Of a stretch of 64,000 nucleotides of DNA, positions 36,255 to 46,059 are shown one piece after another. Where the stretch lies: NCBI RefSeq assembly GCF_017742245.1, contig NZ_JAGHKO010000004.1, positions 1,364,001 through 1,428,000 of the forward strand. The letters run 5' to 3'. Position numbers and translations under genes: made by a program. The stretch is from Niastella soli. Its GTDB lineage: Bacteria; Bacteroidota; Bacteroidia; Chitinophagales; Chitinophagaceae. A model generated the notes under the pieces. The model saw only the letters and a program-made list of their open reading frames with translations, was not told the origin of the DNA and did no database searches. Every line of letters begins with the position of its first letter. Position 1 is the first letter of the stretch.

Positions 36255-38633
36255 ATGTTAAAGAACTATTTTAAGATCGCATTCAGGAACCTCTGGCGTC
36301 ACCGGGTTTTCTCCTTCATTAATATTATGGGGTTAACCGTTGGTATGACAGCCTGCCTGCTTATTTTCCTGTATGTACGGTTTGAATTGAGTTACGATAA
36401 CTTCCATCCCAAGGCTGATCGCATTTACCGGATGGTAACCGATCTGAAAACACCCTCAGAGACCGTTCACCCAAGCGGTCCGGCCTGGGCTGTAGGGCCA
36501 CACCTGCAATTTGATCTTCCCGAAGTAGAAGCTTTCACCCGGGTGAACTTTGATAATTTGCTCATAAGAAAAGGTGAGATCAAATTCAACGAATCTAATT
36601 CCATCTGGGCCGATTCGGCATTCTTCAACATCTTTAATTTCCCTTTGCTGAAAGGCGATGCACGCACCGCATTGATAGAACCTTTCAGTTTGGTACTGTC
36701 AGAATCTGCTGCCAAAAAATACTTTGGCAAACAGGATCCCCTGGGCCAAACACTATTGGTAAACGCGGAAGGGAAACCGGCTATTGTTACCGGCATAATG
36801 AAAGACATGCCCGAAAATACGTTGATAAAATGTGACGTGATACTATCAATGAGCACTATATCACAGTATTATTGGAAAGGTATAAATGACCAATGGGGAA
36901 GCTATGGCGGTTTAACCTATGTGTTGCTAAAGCCTGGCAGTAACGCCCAGGTATTACAAAAGAAATTCCCTGCCTTCCTTGATAAATGGAATGGTACCGA
37001 AATGCGGAAAATTCAAATGTTCCCTACCCTGTTGCTGGAACCATTGAAAGATGTATACCTGAGATCGACCCGGGATGAATCAAAAGGCAACCTGAAGAAT
37101 GTATATATATTTTCAATCATTGCCTTATTTATCCTCGCCATTGCCTGTATCAATTTCATCAATCTTACTACTGCAAGAGCTTCAGAACGGGCAAAAGAAG
37201 TGGGCATCAGGAAAGTAGCTGGCGCTGTGCGCACCCAACTGGCGCGTCAGTTCATTGGAGAGTCTATGGTGATCAGTATGATCGCCTTTCTGTTAACATT
37301 GGGGCTTTCTTGCCTGTTGCTTTCATCATTTAACCAACTGGCTGGTAAAACGATCAGCACCGGTATCTTCACCAATATATGGCTGGTGGTGCTGTTGTTA
37401 GGCATAGCCCTTATTATTGGCATGCTGGCTGGTATTTACCCGGCATTTGTTTTATCTTCCTTCAAACCCATCATGGTATTAAAAGGCCGGTTTGCAACAG
37501 GCGCCAAAGGAAGCTTCTTACGTAAAAGCCTTGTTATTACACAATTCGCCATTTCAACCGCATTGATCATTGGCACCATCATCGTCTATTCGCAAATGCA
37601 ATACATGCGCAGCCAGGACCTCGGTTTCCGCAAAGACCAGGTATTGGTGATAGACATCAATGAAAGCGATAAGAGAGAGACCTTTCAACAGTTGGTGGCG
37701 CATATACCTACTGTAAAGGCTACTACTTTATCGGGCAGCGTGCCGGGTGGCGGGCACCAGGGCGCTTATTCCGAAGTGGAAAACGGAAAAGGCGATATGC
37801 AGATCGCCAACCTCGATCTGTATTTTGTAGACTTCGATTATATTTCCCTCTACGATATAAAAATGGCGGCAGGCCGCCCGTTTGACCGGGCTTACAAAAC
37901 CGATTCTAACAATGCCATGATCCTGAATGAAGCGGCCGTAAAAATGCTGGGATATAGCTCTCCGGAACAGGCCATTGGTAAACGGTTTAAACAATGGCAA
38001 CATGAAGGACAGATCATTGGCGTAATAAAAGACTTTCATTACCATTCGCTGCAATCACCTATAGCACCATTGACCATGCGTATGCAATGGGACCGGTTTG
38101 GTTTGTTATCAGTAAAGGTGAACCCTTCCAATGTTCAATCCACCATTACCGCCATTGAAAAGCAATTTAGAACAGTGATCCCCAACCGGCCATTCAGCTA
38201 TTATTTCATGGATGAATTCTTTGACCGGCAATACCGCAGTGAAGAACGCTTTGGGCGGCTGTTCCTGAATTTTGCCGCACTGGCTATATTCATCTCCTGT
38301 CTGGGGTTATTGGGACTTGCTTCTTACAGCACCATGCAACGGACCCGTGAGATAGGCATCCGCAAAGTAATGGGCGCATCTGTATCAAATATCATCAACC
38401 TGTTATCAAAAGAATTTTTGAAACTGGTAATTATTTCATTCTTTATTGCCGCACCGGTTGCCTGGTATTTTATGCATCAATGGTTGCTCGATTTTGCTTA
38501 TCGTACCAATATCAGTTGGTTGGTATTTGCAGCAGCGGGTACACTGGCTGTGTTGATCGCTCTTTTAACCATCAGCTTACAGGCCTTTAAAGCAGCCGTA
38601 GCCAATCCTGTGAAAGCCCTGAGGACCGAATAG
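36255..38633 (+). CDS. FtsX/MacB-type ABC permease, second of four
   Basis: The ATG at 36255 gives MLKNYFKIAFRNLWRHRVFS, matching the start of the other three copies, and 792 residues. A longer open frame back to 36129 only reads through the repeat element and is not accepted. It has two FtsX blocks with coupling segments AKEVGIRKVAGAVRTQL and TREIGIRKVMGASVSNI, two periplasmic domains, and the tail AVANPVKALRTE. Confidence 0.92.
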   Translation: MLKNYFKIAFRNLWRHRVFSFINIMGLTVGMTACLLIFLYVRFELSYDNFHPKADRIYRMVTDLKTPSETVHPSGPAWAVGPHLQFDLPEVEAFTRVNFDNLLIRKGEIKFNESNSIWADSAFFNIFNFPLLKGDARTALIEPFSLVLSESAAKKYFGKQDPLGQTLLVNAEGKPAIVTGIMKDMPENTLIKCDVILSMSTISQYYWKGINDQWGSYGGLTYVLLKPGSNAQVLQKKFPAFLDKWNGTEMRKIQMFPTLLLEPLKDVYLRSTRDESKGNLKNVYIFSIIALFILAIACINFINLTTARASERAKEVGIRKVAGAVRTQLARQFIGESMVISMIAFLLTLGLSCLLLSSFNQLAGKTISTGIFTNIWLVVLLLGIALIIGMLAGIYPAFVLSSFKPIMVLKGRFATGAKGSFLRKSLVITQFAISTALIIGTIIVYSQMQYMRSQDLGFRKDQVLVIDINESDKRETFQQLVAHIPTVKATTLSGSVPGGGHQGAYSEVENGKGDMQIANLDLYFVDFDYISLYDIKMAAGRPFDRAYKTDSNNAMILNEAAVKMLGYSSPEQAIGKRFKQWQHEGQIIGVIKDFHYHSLQSPIAPLTMRMQWDRFGLLSVKVNPSNVQSTITAIEKQFRTVIPNRPFSYYFMDEFFDRQYRSEERFGRLFLNFAALAIFISCLGLLGLASYSTMQRTREIGIRKVMGASVSNIINLLSKEFLKLVIISFFIAAPVAWYFMHQWLLDFAYRTNISWLVFAAAGTLAVLIALLTISLQAFKAAVANPVKALRTE

Positions 38634-38659
38634 ATTCAAACAAAGATAAAAGGTAGCAT

Positions 38660-41071
38660 ATGTTAAAGAACTATTTCAAAACCGCCTGGAGAAGCATTGT
38701 ACGCAACAAGGCTTTCTCATTGATCAATATCATTGGTCTGTCAATAGGTATTGCAGCGAGTTTGCTATTGTTTATTGTGGTGCAATACGAATTGAGTTAC
38801 GATACTTTTCAACCCAATTACAACCGCATATACCGAGTTGCCACGCAGGATAAATTCGACAAGGACATTACCTATAATTCCGGCATTCCGGTTCCTGCCC
38901 TGAAAGCATTACGTGCTGAATTTCCCCAAATCCAATTTGGGGCCCTGCAATCGGCATATGGCAGCCAGGTCACGGTTCCTGCCGATAAAAATGAAACCGG
39001 CAATAAGTTTATCGAGGAAACAGGGGTCTTTTTTATAGAGCCTCAACTGTTCGATGTATTCAAATACCAATGGCTCACCGGTAGCCCGGCCTCGCTAAAA
39101 GACCCCAACAATGTAGTACTGGATGAGAAAACCGCCACAAAATATTTTGGCACCTGGCAGCAAGCTATAGGCAAAACGGTAGTACTCGATAATGCTATTA
39201 CATTAAAAGTAAATGGCATTCTGAAAAATACCCCGGCTAATTCTGATCTGCCTTTATCAGTAATTATCTCCTATGTAACGCTGGAAAAATGTGGGCAATC
39301 GTATAACCATTTTGATACCTGGAACACTACCTCCAGCAACTTCAATATAATGGCCCTGTTGCCGCCTGCCGTAAAAATGGACGATGTAGATCGTGGCTTG
39401 TTACAATTCAGCAAAAATCACTACCAACCGTTGCAGTCAAATTCCATAAAAACAAATTTCCTGCAACCACTGAGTACCTTCCATTTCGATCGCCGCTTTG
39501 CATCATTTGGCGATCATGTTACCAGCAAATCAACCCTGCTCACCTTATCCCTTATTGGAATATTCATTATTCTGATGGCTTGTGTGAACTTTATCAATCT
39601 GGCCACAGCCTTATCGGTAAACAGGTCAAAAGAAGTGGGCATCCGGAAAGTACTGGGCAGTAACCGCAGCCAGTTATTTGGCCAGATCATGAGTGAAACG
39701 GCAGTGATCGTGGGCATATCCATTCTTGCAGCCCTGGGCATTACCTGGGCGGTGCTGCCGTATATAAAACATATAGCCTCTATACAGGAACAATTGAGCT
39801 TGTTTACGATCCAAAACCTGATCATGGTTGTAAGCATAGGCATAATAGTGACCCTGCTGGCTGGTTTATATCCCTCTTTAGTGCTTTCAAAATACAACCC
39901 CATTACTGCCCTGAAAAATAAAATGGTAACAGCCGGAGTAAGTGGCGTATCATTACGCAGAGGACTGGTAATAATGCAATTCACCATTTCCCAGGTATTG
40001 ATCATTGCTACAACTGTTGCCATTAGCCAGATGAACTTCATAAGTAAAGCAGAGTTGGGTTTTAATAAAGAAGGCGTATTGATCTTAAACGGAAAATCAG
40101 ATAGTATATCCCTTTCAAAACAAAGTGCATTCAAACAGCAGTTATTACAAATTCCGGGGGTGCAGTCGGTAAGCTTCAACAACGATCCCCCCTCATCGGA
40201 TAACTTATGGTCAACAAATTTTGCCTATAACCACCAGCCGGATGAAAAGTTTCAGATTTCACTGAAATTTACCGATGCAGACTATCTCAAAACTTTTGGT
40301 CTGCAACTCCTGACCGGTCGCAGCCCGGTTGAAAGTGACACCATGCGTGAAGTCATGATCAACGAAACGCTGGTAAAAAAGCTGGGTATCAAAAATCCCA
40401 ATGAAGTTATTGGGAAAGTCATCCGTATAGGCCGCAACCAGTGGTATCCGGTAGTGGGCGTAGTAAAAGATTTTAAAACCAGTTCCCTGCGGGAAGATAT
40501 CAAACCCACGCTTATTACCACCCGTAAAACATTTTACTATTGCACAGGTATTAAAATACGTACCCAGCAACTTGCCAACACGCAGCTGGCCATTCAAAAG
40601 GTGTGGAACCAGTTCTATCCCGAATATGCCTATTCATCTCAATTCTTTGATGAGAATATTGAGCGGTTTTACCAACAGGAAGAACAATTGTCGCTGTTGT
40701 ATAAAATATTTGCCGGGTTAGCGATCTTTATTTCCTGTTTGGGTTTATACGGCCTGGTTTCTTTTATGGCAGTGCAGAAAACAAAAGAAGTAGGCATCAG
40801 GAAAGTATTAGGTGCTTCCATCATTAGTTTATTACAACTGTTCTCAAAGGAGTTTACGATCCTCATTATTGTATCCTTCTTTATTTCGGTACCGGTTGCC
40901 TGGTATATGATGCACAGCTGGTTGAACAATTTTGTATATCGTATTCCTTTAAGCAGCTGGTTTTTTATTACTGCCATCGTAAGTTCCATAGCAATAGCCT
41001 GGATAACCGTGGGCTATAAAGCGATCAAGGCAGCCATAGCCAATCCTGTAAAAGCATTGAGAAGCGAGTAA
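38660..41071 (+). CDS. FtsX/MacB-type ABC permease, third of four
   Basis: The 803-residue protein starts MLKNYFKTAWRSIVRNKAFS and has the same plan as its neighbours: MacB-like periplasmic domain, FtsX block with SKEVGIRKVLGSNRSQL, second periplasmic domain, FtsX block with TKEVGIRKVLGASIISL, and the tail AIANPVKALRSE. It follows the second permease by 26 bp. The periplasmic parts differ clearly from the other copies, as expected if the permeases recognise different partners. Confidence 0.92.
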   Translation: MLKNYFKTAWRSIVRNKAFSLINIIGLSIGIAASLLLFIVVQYELSYDTFQPNYNRIYRVATQDKFDKDITYNSGIPVPALKALRAEFPQIQFGALQSAYGSQVTVPADKNETGNKFIEETGVFFIEPQLFDVFKYQWLTGSPASLKDPNNVVLDEKTATKYFGTWQQAIGKTVVLDNAITLKVNGILKNTPANSDLPLSVIISYVTLEKCGQSYNHFDTWNTTSSNFNIMALLPPAVKMDDVDRGLLQFSKNHYQPLQSNSIKTNFLQPLSTFHFDRRFASFGDHVTSKSTLLTLSLIGIFIILMACVNFINLATALSVNRSKEVGIRKVLGSNRSQLFGQIMSETAVIVGISILAALGITWAVLPYIKHIASIQEQLSLFTIQNLIMVVSIGIIVTLLAGLYPSLVLSKYNPITALKNKMVTAGVSGVSLRRGLVIMQFTISQVLIIATTVAISQMNFISKAELGFNKEGVLILNGKSDSISLSKQSAFKQQLLQIPGVQSVSFNNDPPSSDNLWSTNFAYNHQPDEKFQISLKFTDADYLKTFGLQLLTGRSPVESDTMREVMINETLVKKLGIKNPNEVIGKVIRIGRNQWYPVVGVVKDFKTSSLREDIKPTLITTRKTFYYCTGIKIRTQQLANTQLAIQKVWNQFYPEYAYSSQFFDENIERFYQQEEQLSLLYKIFAGLAIFISCLGLYGLVSFMAVQKTKEVGIRKVLGASIISLLQLFSKEFTILIIVSFFISVPVAWYMMHSWLNNFVYRIPLSSWFFITAIVSSIAIAWITVGYKAIKAAIANPVKALRSE

Positions 41072-41128
41072 CCGGAGACTGGATGCAGGAAAACGAAGAA
41101 CTCAATATAGAATTAATAACCTTGAGTT

Positions 41129-43552
41129 ATGCTTAAAAACTATCTTAAAATAGCCTTACGCAATCTTTGGAAAAGCAAAGGGTTTTCGGCTATCAATATA
41201 ATTGGGTTGGCCATTGGCCTGGCCACCTGTTTGCTCATTATGCTTTTTGTACTCGATGAGCTTAGTTACGATCGTTATAATAAAAAAGCCGATCGCATTT
41301 ACCGCGTAGATGGCGATATCAAATTCGGTGGTAACCATTTTATTCTGGCAGTAGCACCAGATCCCATGGGCGCTACCCTGAAAAAAGATTACCCGCAGGT
41401 AGAACAATATGTACGATTTAGAGGTCAGGGCGGCCTGTTGTTAAAAAAGGGTAATGAGAATGTACAGGAAGACAAGGTAATCTATGCCGACTCTACCCTG
41501 TTCGATGTTTTTACCCTGCCCATGCTCGATGGTGATCCGCAAACAGCTTTACAAGCGCCTAACAGCCTTGTGATCACTGCCACCACTGCCCTTAAATACT
41601 TTAACACCACCCAGGCAGTTGGCAGAACTATGCTTGTCAACAATCGGGATAATTATAAGATCACCGCGGTTATCAAAGACATTCCGGCCCAATCGCATTT
41701 CAATTTCGACTTCTTTGTATCGATGGCAACACTGGAGGAGAGCCGCCGGAACAATTGGGTAAGCAACAACTTCAATACCTACGTTGTATTAAAAGAAGGA
41801 AGTGATCCCAAAAAACTGGAAGCTCAGTTTGATGCACTAATTGACAAATATGTTGGTCCGGCAGTGAAACAGATCATGTCAATTGACATGGCGGAGTTCA
41901 AAAAAGCAGGCAATTACGAAAAGCAATACTTAACGCCATTGACCAGCATTCACCTGCATTCCGACAAAACGGGTGAACTGGCCCCCAACAGTAATATTCA
42001 ATATGTATACATATTTTCAGCCATTGCTTTTTTTATTTTATTGATCGCCTGTGTAAACTTCATGAACCTGTCTACCGCCCGTTCGGCTAACCGCGCCCGG
42101 GAGGTAGGCGTACGCAAAGTATTAGGCTCCCTAAAAGCCAACCTGGTAAAACAGTTCCTTACTGAGAGTATTCTGATCAGTTGTATGGCGCTGGTACTGG
42201 CCCTGGGACTCACCTTTATCATGCTCCCTACTTTTAACCACCTGGCGGCCAAAGAAATAAAACTGGACCTGCTCTCCAACCCCTGGTTGTTACCGGCACT
42301 GTTACTCATGGTTTTGATCACTGGTTTATTGGCCGGCAGCTATCCTGCTTTTTATTTATCCTCCTTCAAACCCATACAGGTTATCAAAGGCAAACTGGCT
42401 GCGGGTTTTAAAACAAGCTGGCTGCGCAGCGGACTGGTGGTGTTTCAGTTTGCCATTTCCATCATCCTCATTATTGCCACCATCGTGATCTATAAACAAC
42501 TCAATTTTATACAATCACATAAAACAGGTTTTAACCGCGAACAGGTATTGGTGATCCACAGCACTTCCCCATTGGGAAGTAAAGCAAAAACATTCAGGGA
42601 AGAGGTGGTAAAGATTTCCGGTGTTGAAAATGCCACCATGACCGGTTATTTACCTACCAATGGCTGGCGAAATGATAATCCGGTTTTTGCCGATCCAACC
42701 CTCGATCAAAAAAAGGCTGTATCCATGCAAACCTGGGATGTAGACGAACAATATATCTCCACACTTGGTATGGAACTGGTAACAGGTAGAAATTTCTCCA
42801 AAGAATTTCTGACCGATTCCAGTGCCATCATCATCAATGAAGCGGCAGCAAAAATGTATGGCTTTACAGAACCGATCGGGAAAAACCTGTATTACCTGCG
42901 GGACATCAACACGAGATCCGCTTCCGTTTTACATGTTATTGGCATTGTAAAGGATTTTAATTTCACCAGCTTCCGGCAACAGGTTACCCCACTCGCCTTG
43001 CTAATGGGTGAGAATGCCGGAAACACAGCCATCCGCATCAACAGCAAAAACATTCCGCACCTGGTAACACAAATTGAAAATCTCTATAATAAAATGGCGC
43101 CGGGCGAGCCATTCGATTATACGTTCATGGATGAAGACTTCAATAATCTGTACCGTACAGAACAACGGATGGGTGTAATAGCCATCTCCTTTTCTGCGCT
43201 GGCAATCCTGATTGCCTGTTTAGGTTTGTTCGGACTGGCAGCGTATGCAGCGGAACAACGCACCAAAGAGATCGGGATCAGAAAAGTGCTGGGCGCCACC
43301 GTAAGTAATATTACCGCTATGTTGTCGAAAGACTTTTTAAAACTGGTGGTTGTAGCCGCTGTTATAGCCTTTCCGTTGGCATGGTGGTTTATGCACAGCT
43401 GGTTGCAGGACTTTGCCTATCGCACCAACATCAGCTGGTGGGTGTTTATTATGGCAGGTGTAGTGGCCGCTTTTATAGCCGTGTTCACGGTAAGCTTTCA
43501 AACCATAAGAGCCGCTTTAATGAACCCGGTAAAGAGCTTACGCAATGAATGA
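41129..43552 (+). CDS. FtsX/MacB-type ABC permease, fourth of four
   Basis: The 807-residue protein starts MLKNYLKIALRNLWKSKGFS. It has FtsX blocks with AREVGVRKVLGSLKANL and TKEIGIRKVLGATVSNI, two periplasmic domains and the tail ALMNPVKSLRNE. It is 57 bp after the third permease. Its stop codon is six bases before the second copy of the conserved upstream module, so a new transcription unit probably begins right behind it. Confidence 0.92.
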   Translation: MLKNYLKIALRNLWKSKGFSAINIIGLAIGLATCLLIMLFVLDELSYDRYNKKADRIYRVDGDIKFGGNHFILAVAPDPMGATLKKDYPQVEQYVRFRGQGGLLLKKGNENVQEDKVIYADSTLFDVFTLPMLDGDPQTALQAPNSLVITATTALKYFNTTQAVGRTMLVNNRDNYKITAVIKDIPAQSHFNFDFFVSMATLEESRRNNWVSNNFNTYVVLKEGSDPKKLEAQFDALIDKYVGPAVKQIMSIDMAEFKKAGNYEKQYLTPLTSIHLHSDKTGELAPNSNIQYVYIFSAIAFFILLIACVNFMNLSTARSANRAREVGVRKVLGSLKANLVKQFLTESILISCMALVLALGLTFIMLPTFNHLAAKEIKLDLLSNPWLLPALLLMVLITGLLAGSYPAFYLSSFKPIQVIKGKLAAGFKTSWLRSGLVVFQFAISIILIIATIVIYKQLNFIQSHKTGFNREQVLVIHSTSPLGSKAKTFREEVVKISGVENATMTGYLPTNGWRNDNPVFADPTLDQKKAVSMQTWDVDEQYISTLGMELVTGRNFSKEFLTDSSAIIINEAAAKMYGFTEPIGKNLYYLRDINTRSASVLHVIGIVKDFNFTSFRQQVTPLALLMGENAGNTAIRINSKNIPHLVTQIENLYNKMAPGEPFDYTFMDEDFNNLYRTEQRMGVIAISFSALAILIACLGLFGLAAYAAEQRTKEIGIRKVLGATVSNITAMLSKDFLKLVVVAAVIAFPLAWWFMHSWLQDFAYRTNISWWVFIMAGVVAAFIAVFTVSFQTIRAALMNPVKSLRNE

Positions 43553-43558
43553 CGTTAT

Positions 43559-43654
43559 TGTATCAAAATCGGACAGTTTCTGTATCGAAAACAAACGCAT
43601 ACAAGTGTAAATCCCTTATAGTATCTTGCAAATCACCCAATTACATTCTGGCAT
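43559..43654 (+). promoter_or_regulatory. Conserved upstream module, copy 2 (second ATPase)
   Basis: It starts TGTATCAAAATCGGACAGTT (43559), contains TATAGTATCTTGCAAATCAC (about 43617) and ATTCTGGCAT (43645-43654), and lies upstream of the ATPase start at 43691. It aligns over about 95 bases with 31194-31290. A second TGTATC lies inside it at 43581. Confidence 0.6.
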
Positions 43655-43690
43655 GTATTGGGTCATTATTAAGAACCAAGAACAAAACAT

Positions 43691-44359
43691 ATGATCGAAC
43701 TGAAGCACATTTCAAAATGGTACCAGGTAGGCGGTAAACCAACTTTCATATTAAAAGATATTAATCTGACGATCAAAGAAGGGGAATTTGTTTCTATCAT
43801 GGGACCATCCGGTTCGGGTAAATCAACCCTGTTGCACATTCTGGGCATGCTCGATGATGCAAACGAAGGTGAATACCATTTTATGGACCAGCCGGTGCAT
43901 TCCCTGAAAGAAAAGCAACGCTCACAAATATATAAGCAACACGTAGGTTTTGTATTCCAGGCCTATCACCTCATCGATGAACTAACGGTGTACGAGAATA
44001 TTGAAACGCCGCTTATCTATCAAAACATTAAAACAAATGAGCGCAAGGCCATGGTAGCCGATATGATCGATCGCTTTAATATCGTTGGCAAAAAAGACCT
44101 TTTCCCTACCCAGCTTTCAGGCGGTCAACAACAACTGGTAGGTATTGCCCGCGCATTGATTGCCAAACCAAAATTATTACTGGCCGATGAACCAACCGGT
44201 AACCTGAATTCAAAACAGGGCGAAGAGATCATGGACCTGTTCAAACAATTGAATAAAGAAGGCGTAACCATTATACAGGTGACCCACTCTGAAAAAAATG
44301 CAGGATATGGTTCTCACATTATCAATCTGCTCGATGGTAGAATTGAGAAGACAAATTAG
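43691..44359 (+). CDS. MacB/LolD-type ABC transporter ATPase, second copy
   Basis: The 222-residue ATPase has Walker A GPSGSGKST, Q-loop FQAYHLID, signature LSGGQQQLVGIARA, Walker B LLLADEPTGNLN and switch His THSEKN. Two positions differ from the first copy and from the usual consensus: Leu in place of Arg after LSGGQQQ, and Asn in place of Asp in the D-loop. It could serve the same four permeases or a subset of them. It sits downstream of the second conserved module and upstream of the TolC-like gene, with a repeat element in between. Confidence 0.93.
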   Translation: MIELKHISKWYQVGGKPTFILKDINLTIKEGEFVSIMGPSGSGKSTLLHILGMLDDANEGEYHFMDQPVHSLKEKQRSQIYKQHVGFVFQAYHLIDELTVYENIETPLIYQNIKTNERKAMVADMIDRFNIVGKKDLFPTQLSGGQQQLVGIARALIAKPKLLLADEPTGNLNSKQGEEIMDLFKQLNKEGVTIIQVTHSEKNAGYGSHIINLLDGRIEKTN

Positions 44360-44365
44360 AAACGG

Positions 44366-44510
44366 AGCGGTGAGTTGTGAGTGGTGAGTGGTGAGTGGTG
44401 AGTGACTCTCGCGACTGTTGAGATTAATAATTACCTTGCGGCGCCAAAAATCGATTGCCGATTGCTCTCGGCTGAGCCGAGACCGATTTGCAGTCTGCAA
44501 CTTAGTTTAA
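44366..44510 (+). repeat. Dispersed repeat element carrying the 28-bp core
   Basis: A GTGAGTG array (GTGAGTTGTGAGTGGTGAGT and onward, 44370-44404) is followed by the core at 44418-44445 (TTGAGATTAATAATTACCTT then GCGGCGCC) and by the hairpin segment 44453-44488, which matches 8234-8269 at 33 of 36 positions. It lies between the ATPase and the TolC-like gene. Confidence 0.8.
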
Positions 44511-44543
44511 CATACGTAATACTTATAACCAGAGCTTTTTAAA

Positions 44544-45887
44544 ATGATAATAAAGACTTTTTTAGTGTTGAGTATAGCCATGGTCATGTATATGGATGGC
44601 CGGTCGCAAACAATCACCGGCCGTCCATTATCATTGCAGGAGTGCGTGCAAACAGCCTGGGCAAATAACCTGGATGTACAGCAAAGCAGCCTCAATATGG
44701 AACGGGCTGCAGTGACCTGGCGTCAATCAAAAGCCAACCTGTTACCGAATGTAAGTGGTGATATAGATCATACGCTTAACCAGGGCCGTAGTATTGATCT
44801 TAATTCTAATAGCTACGTTACCCAGAATAACACCTCTGGCAATTATCAGGTATCGGCCAATGTAACCCTGTTTAATGGCTTGCGGTTAATGAATACTTTG
44901 AAAAGTAGTCAATATGCCTACGAAGCCAGCAAAATGGAGCTACAAACCAATAAAGATCAGTTGATGCTAAACGTGATACTGGCCTATCTGCAAATACTCA
45001 CCAGCACCGATCTGTTACAGCAATCGCAAAAAACTGCGGAAGTAACCCAGAAACAGGTTGAGCGGCTGCAACTCATGAATGAAGAGGGTGCCATAAAACC
45101 ATCTGACCTTTCAGATTTAAAAGGACTTTTTGCCGATAATAAGGTAACCATTATAAACAATCAGAATAGTCTTGATGCAGCCAGGTTATCCCTTGCCCAA
45201 TTGATGAATGCGGCCTTTAACAAAGACTTAAAAGTGGAGCCTTTGCGGGCCGACCAGGTAGAACTGAATTATGCCACTACGCCCGATAGTATATTCACTA
45301 TTGCTTTACAACAACTGGCCATTATAAAAGCAGCCGATCTGCGCACTAGGAGCGCCGAGAAAGCAGTACAGGCCGCAAAAGGTAATTTGTTGCCAATCAT
45401 TGGGCTGGGTGCCGGATTTTCTACCCCCTATTCCAGTACGGCCAAAGATGCGTCCCAGAATAAAATGGGTTACTACGACCAGCTTAAAACATTCTACCGT
45501 ACTTATGAAGGGATTGGCATCAGCATCCCCATCTTTAATAACTTCCGTTTTCGCAACCAGGTAACGCTGGCCAGGATCGATCTTAAAAATGCGGAGTTCA
45601 CTTCAAAAACCAAACAAATACAGTTAAAGCAAAATATAGAAAAGGATTATTTTAATATGATTGCGGCAAAGAACAAATACCAGGCACTGGTTGAGCAGGT
45701 AGCTGCTTATGCCGAATCGTTCCGGGCGGCAGAAGTACGTTTCAATAATGGCGCCGCAACCTCAGTGGATTATTTCATAGCGCAAAACAACTACAACCGC
45801 GCCAATATAAACCTTATTATAGCCCGTTACGACTATGTATTGCGTACAAAGATCCTTGATTACTATCAGGGAAAACCTTTGTGGTAA
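44544..45887 (+). CDS. TolC-like outer-membrane efflux protein
   Basis: The 447-residue protein has a short signal peptide (LVLSIAMVMYMDGRSQ) and two outer-membrane-efflux (OEP) repeats. It opens with LSLQECVQTAWANNLDVQQS and shows long helices interrupted by beta strands (NYQVSANVTLFNGLRLMNTL and GIGISIPIFNNFRFRNQVTL). It should provide the exit duct for the adaptor at 31343 and the ABC permeases. The order adaptor, ATPase, permeases, ATPase, channel makes this a complete tripartite system. Confidence 0.92.
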   Translation: MIIKTFLVLSIAMVMYMDGRSQTITGRPLSLQECVQTAWANNLDVQQSSLNMERAAVTWRQSKANLLPNVSGDIDHTLNQGRSIDLNSNSYVTQNNTSGNYQVSANVTLFNGLRLMNTLKSSQYAYEASKMELQTNKDQLMLNVILAYLQILTSTDLLQQSQKTAEVTQKQVERLQLMNEEGAIKPSDLSDLKGLFADNKVTIINNQNSLDAARLSLAQLMNAAFNKDLKVEPLRADQVELNYATTPDSIFTIALQQLAIIKAADLRTRSAEKAVQAAKGNLLPIIGLGAGFSTPYSSTAKDASQNKMGYYDQLKTFYRTYEGIGISIPIFNNFRFRNQVTLARIDLKNAEFTSKTKQIQLKQNIEKDYFNMIAAKNKYQALVEQVAAYAESFRAAEVRFNNGAATSVDYFIAQNNYNRANINLIIARYDYVLRTKILDYYQGKPLW

Positions 45888-45928
45888 TTTATAAATTGGA
45901 ATGTAATTTTTACTTAACTTAGTTGTAT

Positions 45929-46004
45929 GCGGAAGTAGCTCAGTTGGTAGAGCATCAGCTTCCCAAGCTGAGGGTCGCGGGTTCGAATCTCGTTTTCCGC
46001 TCCA
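45929..46004 (+). tRNA. tRNA-Gly (anticodon CCC), CCA encoded
   Basis: The cloverleaf can be drawn by eye: acceptor GCGGAAG paired with TTTCCGC, D-arm GCTCAGTTGGTAGAGC, anticodon stem TCAGC/GCTGA with loop TTCCCAA (anticodon CCC, reads GGG), T-arm with GGTTCGAATC, then discriminator T and encoded CCA. It is 76 bases in total and is followed at once by a terminator. Confidence 0.97.
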
Positions 46005-46005
46005 T

Positions 46006-46039
46006 AAAAAAAGACAATCTTTTCGGATTGTCTTTTTTT
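46006..46039 (+). terminator. Rho-independent terminator after tRNA-Gly
   Basis: AAAAAAAGACAATC pairs with GATTGTCTTTTTTT around a six-base loop. The 3' side is a run of seven T. It also faces the convergent gene ending at 46060 and could work in both directions. Confidence 0.92.
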
Positions 46040-46059
46040 ATAGCTCAGAAGGAAGTGGG

